From the NCBI GenBank assembly GCA_005798825.1, contig SYIL01000011.1, positions 1 through 46,250 on the forward strand: a stretch of DNA of 46,250 bases. The letters are read 5' to 3'. The notes under the pieces are model-generated. The model did not search any database. It saw only the letters and a list, made by a program, of their open reading frames with translations, and had not been told where the DNA came from. Below, piece by piece: positions 6,721-15,901 of this stretch; the first letter of the stretch is position 1; every line of letters begins with the position of its first letter. A program made the translations under genes and the position numbers. This DNA comes from Bacteroidota bacterium (GTDB taxonomy: Bacteria; Bacteroidota; Bacteroidia; NS11-12g; UBA955).

Positions 6721-8244
6721 ATGGCCCTGAAACAGGAGATGTCCCTCAAATTGATGCAAAAACTGAGTCCACAACAGATTCAGTTTATCAAATTGTTACA
6801 ACTCAATACCCAAGATTTCGAAGAAAAAATGGGCCATGAATTACTCGATAACCCGGCATTGGAGAAGGGAGAAGGAAATGATGCTACGATTGATTTTGAG
6901 GGCATTGGAAAGGAGCCAAGCGCTGACGAACAAAAAGAAACAACGGATGATTTCTCCAGTGAGGATTTTAATCCCACCTCAGAATCAAATGATGTGTATG
7001 ATCAGGATATTAATGTTGAAGAATTATTGAGCGCAGGGGCAGATGATGACTATAATAGTTTCCGAATGGGGGAAGACTATAATAGTGAAGAACATCGCGA
7101 AATGCCCTTAGCCGCGTTTGGCACTTTTCACGAGTATTTGATTGAACAGGCAAGGGTTTTATTTGAAGACCAGGAATTGGAATTGGCTTACCATCTTATA
7201 GGAAGTATTGAAGACGATGGCTATTTACGCCGTGATTTAAGAAGCATCGTAAATGACTTGGCATTCAATGACAACATAATTGTAACCGAACACCAATTGG
7301 AGCGATTGTTGATTAAAATACAAAATTTTGATCCTCCAGGCATCGCAGCACGCAACTTGCAGGAGTGTTTATTATTGCAGTTGTACAAAAAAGATTATGG
7401 AAATAACAAAGCCATTGATTTAGCCGAAAAATTATTGTCCGAGCAGTTTGATGCATTTGCGAAAAAACATTTCGACAAAATCAAAAAATCGCTTAAAATT
7501 ACCGAGGAACAATTAAAAGAAGCAATGGCGGAGATACTGAAGTTGAATCCCAAACCGGGTGAAACCGGTGGAGGTGGCCATGCCAAAACCCAATATATTG
7601 TACCCGATTTTTCTGTTATTAATGAAGATGGTATTCTAAGGGTAAGATTGAATGGCAGAAATGCTCCTGAACTTCGCCTCAGTCCAGCATACGTGGAAAC
7701 CTTGAAAGCCTATGAATCGAGTTCTCAGAAAGAAAAGCAATTGCGCGATGCAGTTCAGTATATCAAACAAAAAGTGGATGGTGCCAAATGGTTTATTGAC
7801 AGCGTCAAGCAAAGACAGAATACGCTTCTGAAAACCATGGAAGCCATTGTGCAAAGACAAAGCGCTTTTTTCTTAGAGGGGGGTGATGAGGTATTTCTCA
7901 AGCCTATGATTTTGAAAGATGTTGCACAACAAGTGTTCCTGGATATTTCCACCATATCTCGGGTTGCCAACAGCAAATATGTGGAAACAGATTTTGGAAT
8001 TTTTTCTTTGAAATATTTCTTTTCAGAAGGATTGATCAATGATGAGGGAGAAGAGGTAAGCAATCGAGAAATAAAAAAAATATTGTCAAATGCTGTGGAT
8101 TTGGAAAGTAAACGGAAACCCATGACCGACGAGGCATTGATGGAACTTTTAAAGGCAAAAGGATATAATATTGCCCGTCGTACTGTCGCAAAATATCGGG
8201 AGCAATTGGGAATTCCAGTTGCCAGATTGAGAAAAGAGTTATAA
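6721..8244 (+). CDS. rpoN: RNA polymerase sigma-54 factor
   Basis: Alternative sigma factor recognising -24/-12 promoters, dependent on AAA+ activators. It has 507 residues. Region I is at the N-terminus (QKLSPQQIQFIKLLQL, then LLDNPALE). An acidic region II linker spans about residues 45-110. The core-binding and helix-turn-helix regions follow, and the RpoN box ARRTVAKYREQLGIP sits near the C-terminus. ATG 6721 is chosen over TTG 6694: it gives the standard MALKQ...SLKLMQKLSPQQ start, and the promoter box lies between the two. No AAA+ activator gene and no other good -24/-12 site was found in the window. Confidence 0.96.
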   Translation: MALKQEMSLKLMQKLSPQQIQFIKLLQLNTQDFEEKMGHELLDNPALEKGEGNDATIDFEGIGKEPSADEQKETTDDFSSEDFNPTSESNDVYDQDINVEELLSAGADDDYNSFRMGEDYNSEEHREMPLAAFGTFHEYLIEQARVLFEDQELELAYHLIGSIEDDGYLRRDLRSIVNDLAFNDNIIVTEHQLERLLIKIQNFDPPGIAARNLQECLLLQLYKKDYGNNKAIDLAEKLLSEQFDAFAKKHFDKIKKSLKITEEQLKEAMAEILKLNPKPGETGGGGHAKTQYIVPDFSVINEDGILRVRLNGRNAPELRLSPAYVETLKAYESSSQKEKQLRDAVQYIKQKVDGAKWFIDSVKQRQNTLLKTMEAIVQRQSAFFLEGGDEVFLKPMILKDVAQQVFLDISTISRVANSKYVETDFGIFSLKYFFSEGLINDEGEEVSNREIKKILSNAVDLESKRKPMTDEALMELLKAKGYNIARRTVAKYREQLGIPVARLRKEL

Positions 8245-8305
8245 ACTTCAAGGTTAATTCCCCTCGAAAACGATGGTTTTGGTGTTTGATCACAATTTCA
8301 AATAG

Positions 8306-8332
8306 GCACTTAATTTACACCGCACTTAAATT
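8306..8332. repeat. short tandem repeat between rpoN and the M43 gene
   Basis: GCACTTAATTT (8306-8316) and GCACTTAAATT (8322-8332), 10 of 11 bases alike with a 16-bp period, in the 120-bp convergent interval. Function unknown; possibly chance. Confidence 0.35.
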
Positions 8333-8364
8333 GCATAATTTATGGCAGCCCCGTCCAAGGTTTT

Positions 8365-9807
8365 TTAATCGATAAACAGGCTTTGTTTACGAATCACTTT
8401 TCCATCGGACAACCTACTCAATACAGCAACGTACATTCCGGGCCTAAAACCCATTGTAGAAATAAAGGTTTCATTATTAGTGATCGTTTTTGGGTTGCTA
8501 ATCGCTTGACCGAGTATTGAAAAAACTTGAATTTGAAGTGCACCCAATACATTTTCATCGTCCACCTCTACAACCAATTGTTTTTTATCTCTTACAGCAT
8601 AAACCATTACCTTGTCATACACAACCGTATCAAAAATTGTAGCACGGGAAATAATGTTGATACGCACGGGTAAAATTGTACGATAATCAGAAATGGAATT
8701 ACGCATCATTTGAATCTGTCGCTTGGTAAAAATATTTTGGCAAGAATGCGAGGCGTAATCCATATAATTTTCAATCATATCGGGTAAATCATTGGATGAT
8801 TCTATGCAAGTATTGCTCCCCAAATTACAGGCAAATGCAGCACCTATACCTTGCAGCGGTGTATCATCTATATAGTCGTCTAGGCTACACTTATCCATCA
8901 AATTTTGGTCATCAGCCCAGGTATGACGAAGTCCAAAATAATGACCTAATTCATGAACAGCAACCCTTCCCATGTTTGAACTAGCCATGGCTCCAGTTGC
9001 TCTTGGATTTTTTTCCCCTACTATTTTATAATGTAATACCACACCTTGCCTGGGGTCAGCCACCCAAGAATTACTGGACCATGAAGGATGACCATAGGGA
9101 GGGTAAGCATAACCAAATAGGATGTCTTGGTTGTTTACACTTAAATCACAAACCCAAATATTAACGTATTTTTCGGGATCCCAAGGGTCGTTACCCCCAG
9201 TGGCAGACTCTTTCATTAGGTCATTTATGTTGCCCCTATTTGACCCAAATGTCAAGACCGAACTTGCTTTACGAATGATTCCTGAAGTAGCCTTACCCGA
9301 AGGATCTATGCTTGCAAATTCAAATTGGATGCGTGCAGAGCCGCTGCGAGATTTAAAAAAACTTCGCGTTTTTACTGTATCTGCGTTAAGACGATTGAAA
9401 TCACGGTTTAAAACGGCAACTTGTGATTGTAGTAAGGAATCATGAATGTTTTCATTCGCTACATTATAGATTACATGAAACACCAAGGGAATCACATAGA
9501 TTGTATCATAAGAATAGAGGGTATCGGTAATGCGTTTTTTGCGGGGTTCTACGCGAATTGTTTTTGCAAGAAGCGCTTGAGTTTTGAGGTCAAAATGGGA
9601 TTTAAAACCAGGATACTGTTTTTCTAATTGATTTAACACGGTAGAGAATCCGCAGGGCTCACCCAAAGGATAATTCTCGGTATTTTGGGCATAGGTTTTT
9701 TGATGCGATAACCCAAAAACCAATAATAGTATGGCATATAAACGTATCCGGCGTATCACCTGCGAATGGATATTTGTTGGTTTTGCATGGTTAATGGATG
9801 CATACAT
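8365..9807 (-). CDS. secreted M43-family zinc metalloprotease with T9SS sorting domain
   Basis: Extracellular peptidase of 480 residues. A basic N-terminus and hydrophobic segment (about 18-40, ending TYAQ) form a signal peptide. The zinc site HELGHYFGLRH is at 285-295 (HExxHxxGxxH), with the Met-turn ENYMDY near 346-351, both typical of M43 (cytophagalysin/pappalysin type). Residues about 395-480 form a Por-secretion C-terminal domain (IQVFSILGQ..., MGFRPGMYVAVLSR, VIRKQSLFID). Export across the outer membrane by the type IX system is therefore expected. It starts 3 bp after the PaaG-like gene's stop, so the two are probably cotranscribed. Substrate unknown. Confidence 0.9.
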   Translation of the reverse strand: MYASINHAKPTNIHSQVIRRIRLYAILLLVFGLSHQKTYAQNTENYPLGEPCGFSTVLNQLEKQYPGFKSHFDLKTQALLAKTIRVEPRKKRITDTLYSYDTIYVIPLVFHVIYNVANENIHDSLLQSQVAVLNRDFNRLNADTVKTRSFFKSRSGSARIQFEFASIDPSGKATSGIIRKASSVLTFGSNRGNINDLMKESATGGNDPWDPEKYVNIWVCDLSVNNQDILFGYAYPPYGHPSWSSNSWVADPRQGVVLHYKIVGEKNPRATGAMASSNMGRVAVHELGHYFGLRHTWADDQNLMDKCSLDDYIDDTPLQGIGAAFACNLGSNTCIESSNDLPDMIENYMDYASHSCQNIFTKRQIQMMRNSISDYRTILPVRINIISRATIFDTVVYDKVMVYAVRDKKQLVVEVDDENVLGALQIQVFSILGQAISNPKTITNNETFISTMGFRPGMYVAVLSRLSDGKVIRKQSLFID

Positions 9808-9810
9808 TAT

Positions 9811-10593
9811 TTATTTTCCTTTAAATACGGGTTTGCGTTTTTCAACAAAGGCTGCCACACCCTCTGTATAATCACTTGTAGCGCCTGCAATTTCTTGGCA
9901 ATAAGCCTCATACTCCAATTGGGTACTTAGGCTAGTATGTCCAGCTTTTGCAAGCATTTTTTTGATCATTCCAATGGCTTTTGTCGGTGCTTGGGAATAA
10001 TAGTCTGTTGCTTTTTTGACCTCTTCGTCGATTAACTCCAGCGGGGCAACTCGATTAATGAGGCCCCATTCTAATGCTTGTTGGGCCGATATTTTAGGAG
10101 CCATACTCGCCATTTCAAAAGCCCTGGCGGCCGATAGGGATTTTGATAAAAAATAGGAAGACCCTGAATCTGGAACCAATCCAACCTGTATAAATATTTC
10201 TATGAAAGAGGTGTTTTGGGCGGCAATGATAAAATCGCAAGCAAATGCAAGCGATGCACCTGCTCCAGCGGCTACGCCATTGATTCTTCCAATGATTGGC
10301 TTGGGCATTTCACGCATTATTTTGATAATCGGATTATACCGTTTGTGGAGTGATTCAGCCAGCGAACGATTTTTACAATCAGAAATGGCTTTTAAATCCT
10401 GTCCAGAACAAAAGGCTTTGCCAGCGCCAGTCAATACCAAAACCCGAACTTCTTCATCTTTTTTTGCTTCTTTTAGGGCCGTCTGTAAGCCATAACTTTG
10501 GTCATCATTGAAAGCATTGTATACATCCGGTCTATTGAGTGTTATAGTGGCCACGGGCCCATTTTTTTCATACAATACAGTAGAAAAATCCAT
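9811..10593 (-). CDS. paaG: enoyl-CoA hydratase/isomerase, PaaG-like
   Basis: Crotonase-fold enzyme of 260 residues. PaaG isomerises the ring-epoxide of phenylacetyl-CoA to the oxepin. Oxyanion-hole segments are visible: AFCSGQDLKAI near 60-70 and NGVAAGAGASLAFACD near 104-119. The segment GLVPDSGSSYFL near 137-148 has the aspartate that aligns with PaaG's catalytic Asp. A general enoyl-CoA hydratase would have glutamates at the two catalytic positions. No other paa gene is in the window, so a different acyl-CoA isomerase role is possible. It is the first gene of a likely two-gene unit with the M43 protease. Confidence 0.75.
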   Translation of the reverse strand: MDFSTVLYEKNGPVATITLNRPDVYNAFNDDQSYGLQTALKEAKKDEEVRVLVLTGAGKAFCSGQDLKAISDCKNRSLAESLHKRYNPIIKIMREMPKPIIGRINGVAAGAGASLAFACDFIIAAQNTSFIEIFIQVGLVPDSGSSYFLSKSLSAARAFEMASMAPKISAQQALEWGLINRVAPLELIDEEVKKATDYYSQAPTKAIGMIKKMLAKAGHTSLSTQLEYEAYCQEIAGATSDYTEGVAAFVEKRKPVFKGK

Positions 10594-10597
10594 ACTA

Positions 10598-10605
10598 CAA
10601 AATTA
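10598..10605 (-). promoter_or_regulatory. -7 box of the PaaG-like gene
   Basis: TAATTTTG on the minus strand, an exact TAnnTTTG, four bases before the ATG (10593). No clear -33 TTG at the usual distance. Predicts a nearly leaderless transcript. Confidence 0.5.
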
Positions 10606-10712
10606 ATACATTTTAGGCTCAGGTAAATCTGCCACTTCAAATTTTACAATTTTAACGGAGACGCAATTCAAAAAATGGGCAATTAACAAAACCGACATTG
10701 ACAAGGTTTAAG

Positions 10713-13031
10713 CTACTTGCGAATGATTGCCCCCATCGATTCAAATGCCTGCATGAGTTGATGCATCGCAGTATCTGCTTCAGCGTCGGTAAGTGTTGTT
10801 AATGGATTTGAAAAGTGGAATGAAAGTGCAACGGCTTTTTGTCCATCAGCGAGTGGTTTCCCTTCAAAAATATCAAACACACGGGTATCGGTGAGCATAG
10901 AAATTTTGGCGCTATCAACAACATTTTTTAAGGTATTAAAATCGACTTCTTTTTCCAGAACCAAACTTAAATCTCGGCGCATAACAGGAAATTTTGCTGC
11001 TTGGGTAACGGTAATAGTATCCGCTTTTTTATTCACAAATGTTCGCCAAGGTATTTCTACACACCAAACAGGTCCCGTGATTTTATTTGCCTTCAATAAC
11101 ATCTGTGATGCTGGATAAATTGCAATAGTATCTATACTTTTTTTGCTTCCAATCCGGAGTAATAGGCCTTGAATAATTCGTTTAATATGGTATACGTCGA
11201 TGGCGACACTTTTACTTTCCCAACTTTCAGGTTGTGTATTACCCCAAAAAATCATTGACAATGTCGGGGTTTCCTTGAATCCAGATTCAACTTTTTCGTA
11301 TAATAGTCCCAATTCAAACAATTGAACACTTTGAATTTTTCGGTTAATATTATACGCGACCGACTGCAATAATCCCGGAATCATAGAAGGCCTCATGACA
11401 TCCATATCACTGCTTAATGGGTTGCTCAAGCGAATCAAATCTGGCATTTCAGGGTACCAGTGACTGGCGTGTAATGAATTTGTTAAGGCTTCAAAGAGAC
11501 CTTGGTTACACAAATACTCACGAATTTTGTGTTCGAGTTTTGGAATTTTTATACCTTCAAAAGCACCCAAGCTTGCTTGCAATTTGCCACTCATGGGTAT
11601 TTGGTCATAGCCATAGATACGCATTACTTCTTCATAAAGATCAACCACTTGTTCGATATCATTGCGCCATGACGGAACAAGCACAAGCAATGAAGATTTT
11701 TTTTGTTGAATTTCAAATCCCAATTGGGTTAAAATCCGAATCGTGATTTTTACATCTATTTCATGCCCCACAAAAGTGTTTAGTGAATGATTATCCAATA
11801 AAATTTCTCTTGGCTTGTATGGGATTGGATACCATTCAGAAAGTTTGCTTGCTGTACCCCCAGCGGTATGGATCAATTGTTCCACCAATAAGCTTGCGGC
11901 TTGGGGTAGGTTTTGTTGGTCAATACCCCTTTCAAACCTAAACCCCGAATCTGTATGAATGGCATGGCGCTTTGCTGATTTCCTAATGTTGGTGGCATTA
12001 AAATGGGCTATTTCTACCAATATATTTTTTGTTTTCGGCCCGATGGCAGTGTTCAAACCGCCCATTAGCCCTGCCAAAGCCACTACTTTTTTTTCATCGG
12101 CAATAACAATATCCAAGGGGTGTAATTTCAGTGTTCTTCCATCCAATACGGTTAGGGTTTCTCCATCGAGTGCTAGGCGAACCGCAATATTCCCATGGAG
12201 TAAATCGGCATCAAAAGCATGTGTGGGTTGCCCGGTATGGTGAAGAATATAATTTGTGGCATCAACAACATTGTTGCGGGGTTCCACGCCTATTGCCTTG
12301 AGTCTGTTACAGGTCGATAGAGGGGATTTGGCAACTTGTATATTTTCAATTTCTATCGCTGTGTATCGGCTGCAGAGCAAATCTTCAGAAATGGTAATTT
12401 TTCTCCCTATTGGTAATACTGGCAATGTTTTTTTGACAATTCGTTGAAAGGGCAATTGCAACAGTGCTGCCAAATCATTGGCGACTCCAATGTGTGAGGC
12501 CGCATCACCACGATTTGCCGTAAGACCAATTTCCAAGACAGAATCACTGACTATGCCAAAATAGTCTGAAGCAGACATTCCTACTGTGGCGTTCTCGGGC
12601 AGCACTAATATACCCTCGTGGCTATCCCCTATTCCACATTCGTCTGAAGCACAAATCATACCCTCGGATGCCTCTCCACGTATTTTGGCCTTAGCTATGG
12701 TAAAAGGTTCTTTACCTGGCAACACTATTTCTGAACCCACCATAGCAATCACCACTTTCTGTTTGGCTGCAACATTGGCTGCACCACAAACAATAGGCAA
12801 AGGGGTTGGTCCACCAATATCAACAGAAGTGATGCGCAATCGGTCGGCATTGGGATGGGGCGCGCAATGCAGAACCTCTCCAATAACAAAACCTTTCATT
12901 CCCTTTCCGACACTATACCAGGGCTCTATCTTTTCAACCTCTAAACCAGAAACTGACAAAAGGTCGGAAATTTCTTGGGGTGAGGCAGTGTTTGGCAATA
13001 TTGACCTAAGCCAATCGATAGAGATTTTCAT
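10713..13031 (-). CDS. pheT: phenylalanyl-tRNA synthetase beta subunit
   Basis: Beta chain of the alpha2-beta2 PheRS that charges tRNA-Phe; pheS is not in the window. It has 772 residues in the usual order: start MKISIDWLRSILP, an EMAP/tRNA-binding domain (about 40-150, PHPNADRLRI), the B3/B4 editing domain (about 210-380), B5 (about 400-470), the catalytic-like core, and a C-terminal ferredoxin-fold anticodon-binding domain (about 680-772, FPVMRRDLSLVL). It lies 22 bp after the small membrane protein gene. A near-consensus box TATCTTCG (13041-13048) overlaps that gene's end and may give it an internal promoter. Confidence 0.97.
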   Translation of the reverse strand: MKISIDWLRSILPNTASPQEISDLLSVSGLEVEKIEPWYSVGKGMKGFVIGEVLHCAPHPNADRLRITSVDIGGPTPLPIVCGAANVAAKQKVVIAMVGSEIVLPGKEPFTIAKAKIRGEASEGMICASDECGIGDSHEGILVLPENATVGMSASDYFGIVSDSVLEIGLTANRGDAASHIGVANDLAALLQLPFQRIVKKTLPVLPIGRKITISEDLLCSRYTAIEIENIQVAKSPLSTCNRLKAIGVEPRNNVVDATNYILHHTGQPTHAFDADLLHGNIAVRLALDGETLTVLDGRTLKLHPLDIVIADEKKVVALAGLMGGLNTAIGPKTKNILVEIAHFNATNIRKSAKRHAIHTDSGFRFERGIDQQNLPQAASLLVEQLIHTAGGTASKLSEWYPIPYKPREILLDNHSLNTFVGHEIDVKITIRILTQLGFEIQQKKSSLLVLVPSWRNDIEQVVDLYEEVMRIYGYDQIPMSGKLQASLGAFEGIKIPKLEHKIREYLCNQGLFEALTNSLHASHWYPEMPDLIRLSNPLSSDMDVMRPSMIPGLLQSVAYNINRKIQSVQLFELGLLYEKVESGFKETPTLSMIFWGNTQPESWESKSVAIDVYHIKRIIQGLLLRIGSKKSIDTIAIYPASQMLLKANKITGPVWCVEIPWRTFVNKKADTITVTQAAKFPVMRRDLSLVLEKEVDFNTLKNVVDSAKISMLTDTRVFDIFEGKPLADGQKAVALSFHFSNPLTTLTDAEADTAMHQLMQAFESMGAIIRK

Positions 13032-13053
13032 GGTTTGATGCGAAGATAAAGAT

Positions 13054-13272
13054 TTAGCGTTTGCCTTGTTGCATCATATCGCGTCTGGCTTTTTTAAATC
13101 GGATGTAGAAATAACTACTCAAAACAAAGACACCCAGCATAAGCCAACCTTTGCCCGACGTATACCAAGCCTGATTGTTGTTTGTGGAAATGATGAATTG
13201 TACGATTGCTTCGGTTCCGCTAATAGCGGCCGCGACCAGCGATAAGAGGGCGAGAATGTGGTTTAGAATCAT
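13054..13272 (-). CDS. small two-helix membrane protein
   Basis: 72 residues with two hydrophobic segments (about 3-27 and 42-58) and a basic tail (RFKKARRDMMQQGKR). No family recognised. Its first 53 bases overlap the end of lptC in another frame, and it ends 22 bp before pheT. Its membrane-protein character and its fit inside the tight gene run argue that it is real. The long overlap is the main reason for doubt. Confidence 0.55.
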   Translation of the reverse strand: MILNHILALLSLVAAAISGTEAIVQFIISTNNNQAWYTSGKGWLMLGVFVLSSYFYIRFKKARRDMMQQGKR

Positions 13273-13807
13273 GGGGTAAGTTTATGGTGCCGGAATAATT
13301 AATGATTTCCCAATCCGAAAATGATTGGTTACTGACCATACCTGTTCCTGTGGTTATTTGGTTTTCACCGGTTATTTTCACAAATTTATCGGTACGGATA
13401 ATTCCTGTTTTTTGGTCCCATATCAATTCTTCGGTATTCAGGGTTTCTCCCTTTAGGTTGAGAATTTCAACATTACGCCGAACGATGATTTTTTTTTCAG
13501 TGGCATAACTGATACCATATTCTGATGTCATATAACTTTCGAGAACACCATTTTTATCATAGAAATCAATTTTTAAACCTTTATCCATCAACATATAAGG
13601 GCTTTTGCTTTGTTTAACTGCCTTGACAATTGGACTAAACACACGTGCCCGTAATTTTCCTGAATCGGTATATTCAATGGTAACTTTTTCTGCATATTCT
13701 TGACCCAGCACGTTGGCAGAAGATTTTTTTACTTGGTTGGGTTTTTGCCTGTCACCGCAGGCAAATAAGGCTAGTATGAAAATGGATATGAGAGAGACCG
13801 TTTTCAT
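13220..13807 (-). CDS. lptC: LPS export lipoprotein LptC
   Basis: Inner-membrane-anchored bridge component that moves lipopolysaccharide from the LptBFG transporter to LptA. 195 residues; the lipobox ends ALFAC (Cys17), so it would be a lipoprotein. The LptC beta-jellyroll pattern is seen in KVTIEYTDSGKLRARVFSP and KGLKIDFYDKNGVLESYMTSEYG, with RRNVEILNLKGETLNTEELIWD further on. ATG 13807 overlaps the upstream gene's TGA by one base (TGATG), suggesting translational coupling. The last 17 residues lie in the overlap with the next ORF and look low in conservation. No other lpt gene is nearby. Confidence 0.85.
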   Translation of the reverse strand: MKTVSLISIFILALFACGDRQKPNQVKKSSANVLGQEYAEKVTIEYTDSGKLRARVFSPIVKAVKQSKSPYMLMDKGLKIDFYDKNGVLESYMTSEYGISYATEKKIIVRRNVEILNLKGETLNTEELIWDQKTGIIRTDKFVKITGENQITTGTGMVSNQSFSDWEIINYSGTINLPHDSKPHSRPLIAGRGRY

Positions 13808-15189
13808 CAATTAAATTTTCGACGCTGGAACCAAATATCCCCCAATTGAAATCCCAATTTTAACATGAAAAATTGTTCTTCTGCCAATCCAAATTTGGTT
13901 GTTCCACGTTGGGTATAGTCCAGTTGGATTTGAATTAAACTTGTGAGGATGGTATTGTCATAATACCGCGTTTTGATGGGCAAACCAAAACCTATGAAAG
14001 CGCGTTGCTGGTCTAATTGATATACTGGGACATTATTGCTGGTCGCAAATTCAAATTGTGTTTGTGAAAGAACAGCCCCAAATCGAATGGGGGATTTAAT
14101 TTTCTTTTGTTTGGGAAGTTTTATGTCATTGGGGTGAAGGGTGAAGGTAAATCCATAATCCTTTCGCGTGGTATATGATCTGCCAGCATCGAAGAACATG
14201 GTTGAATTATTTTTCCAGTCTTGTTGACGGTAGTCTAAGGCAATGCTCCAACTTTGGCGATATTGAAAAGTATAGCCAAAACCGAAACTTTTGGGCAATG
14301 AAAATGCTGTTTTGGGTGTATTTAGATTTAGAACAGTATCGACTATAAATACATTGCTTCCAGCCAATTCCATGGTTCTGGTCAAGCGTGATTCTTGACC
14401 GTTTAAATTGGAATAAAATTGTGTACTGGCCCCAAAAGTATGGTAGGTTGAGTCTTTTTTAACGTAAAAAAAGACACCCATTTTTTGTTCCACACCGTGC
14501 ATTGAAACCGACTTAAGATCTTCTAAAATGTGGAGGTTTGTTGAGTCGGGTATACTAAACACTGATTGGTCGTTGATATCACCAAAAAGGTACGATGCAC
14601 TGTAACCAATAGATGCATGTGAACCCAATTTAAGGCCATGTGACATTTCAATGGCGTTTAATCCCCCAAAACCGTTGTGCGTTGTGCGGTTTAGAAAAGG
14701 TATTTTATTTTCAATTGTGTATTGATAACCAATGGAGCTTATGGGGTGAAGGGAAAAACTGCTGTTAACAGCAAATCGTGAAGAGGTGATGCTTTTGCTT
14801 TTAGAAAGGCTATCGTAATGGACTTTTCGCACATAATAATCCCAGCTTTTAAAAGCCAATCCCACATAACTTAATCCACCTCCTTGAAAAGTTTGGGATG
14901 CATTGGAAGTAGAAATTTGAGACGACTTAACCGACATTCCAATATTAAATGTGGTATAATACAAATTTCCCAGGGTGGCTGGATTGACCAATGAGTATGA
15001 ATATGCACCTGAGCGAGTGTGTAAATTTGCACCGTTTTGAACAAAATCATAATCTAACCATTCACCGATACCAAAATTGCTGTAAGGAGACAGTGTGATG
15101 TTTTGTCCACCCGTAGTTTGTGCATGGGAATTCGAATCAAAAAATGAGAGCACAGCCAAAAAGACAATGTATAATTTAGTGTTTCTCAT
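13807..15189 (-). CDS. outer-membrane beta-barrel-like protein of unknown function
   Basis: 460 residues with a signal peptide (MRNTKLYIVFLAVLSFF...SHAQ), then NITLSPYSNFGIGEW and alternating aromatic-rich strands, e.g. YTFQYRQSWSIALDYRQQDW. The end, FFMLKLGFQLGDIWFQ, is barrel-like. It resembles the uncharacterised outer-membrane proteins found between coaX and lptC in Bacteroidota. That context hints at envelope work, but no function can be assigned. ATG 15189 is chosen because it begins the signal peptide; an upstream start at 15240 would add 17 non-signal residues. It overlaps the end of coaX by 14 bp. Confidence 0.75.
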   Translation of the reverse strand: MRNTKLYIVFLAVLSFFDSNSHAQTTGGQNITLSPYSNFGIGEWLDYDFVQNGANLHTRSGAYSYSLVNPATLGNLYYTTFNIGMSVKSSQISTSNASQTFQGGGLSYVGLAFKSWDYYVRKVHYDSLSKSKSITSSRFAVNSSFSLHPISSIGYQYTIENKIPFLNRTTHNGFGGLNAIEMSHGLKLGSHASIGYSASYLFGDINDQSVFSIPDSTNLHILEDLKSVSMHGVEQKMGVFFYVKKDSTYHTFGASTQFYSNLNGQESRLTRTMELAGSNVFIVDTVLNLNTPKTAFSLPKSFGFGYTFQYRQSWSIALDYRQQDWKNNSTMFFDAGRSYTTRKDYGFTFTLHPNDIKLPKQKKIKSPIRFGAVLSQTQFEFATSNNVPVYQLDQQRAFIGFGLPIKTRYYDNTILTSLIQIQLDYTQRGTTKFGLAEEQFFMLKLGFQLGDIWFQRRKFN

Positions 15190-15880
15190 GGTATTGCATC
15201 GTGTGCAGCAGTCCGTAATGGTTGAGCAAAGGTTCAACAAATATCTTTGTTTTCAGTTGGTTTGCCAAAAAACGATGGTCTCCACCACTCAGAAAAATTT
15301 GTGCTGAGGGGTATTTTTCCAGGAATAGCCAAATTTGTCGTTCTACCTCACCCAAAATACCTTGTTGAACGCCACACAGAATGCTGTCGTTGGTTGTTTG
15401 ACCCAGTAATTGATGAAAGGGGCTATGCCGAACCAAAGGAAGTTGGGCGGTGTTTTGGTGTAGGGCCAAATACCGCATTTGAAGACCAGGCGAAATGCTC
15501 CCTCCCAGGTAGTTTTCGTCATCGCTTAGGCAATCAAATGTGAGACAAGTTCCAGCATCAACAATGAGGGAAGCAGTATTTTTAGTTGAAAGTTTGTGAG
15601 CACCCAAGGCCGCTGCCAGACGATCAGTTCCGAGTGTTTCAGGGCTTTTATACGCTATTTTTATGGGTAATTTCATGCTTGCTGTAAGCTCCAGAACAGG
15701 GCAATCTAAGCCAGCCAATAATGGAATTTTATCTCGTACAGTACAATAAATACAGGATGAGATGCCACGGGTATCAAAATCAAATGTCTCTTGAAATATT
15801 CCCTGAGAATGCAATATGCCCTTTTCAGTAAAGAGGGCATATTTAGAAGCCGTATTGCCAAAATCAAGGGTAAGGTACAT
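15176..15880 (-). CDS. coaX: type III pantothenate kinase
   Basis: First step of coenzyme A synthesis: pantothenate to 4'-phosphopantothenate. 234 residues of the ASKHA fold. The phosphate-1 motif is LTLDFGNTASK (7-10 region); GTDRLAAALGAH is near 83-94, DAGTCLTFD near 107-115, and LGGSISPG follows, with LSGGD near the C-terminus. It is slightly short, as in other Bacteroidota. It begins 21 bp after rny and overlaps the following outer-membrane gene. Confidence 0.93.
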   Translation of the reverse strand: MYLTLDFGNTASKYALFTEKGILHSQGIFQETFDFDTRGISSCIYCTVRDKIPLLAGLDCPVLELTASMKLPIKIAYKSPETLGTDRLAAALGAHKLSTKNTASLIVDAGTCLTFDCLSDDENYLGGSISPGLQMRYLALHQNTAQLPLVRHSPFHQLLGQTTNDSILCGVQQGILGEVERQIWLFLEKYPSAQIFLSGGDHRFLANQLKTKIFVEPLLNHYGLLHTMQYHEKH

Positions 15881-15901
15881 GGTACCGAGATAATTTATAG
15901 A

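Noticed and set aside
12586-13038. 150-residue open frame on the plus strand
   Set aside because: Antisense to the N-terminal part of pheT; composition is that of a mirrored coding frame.
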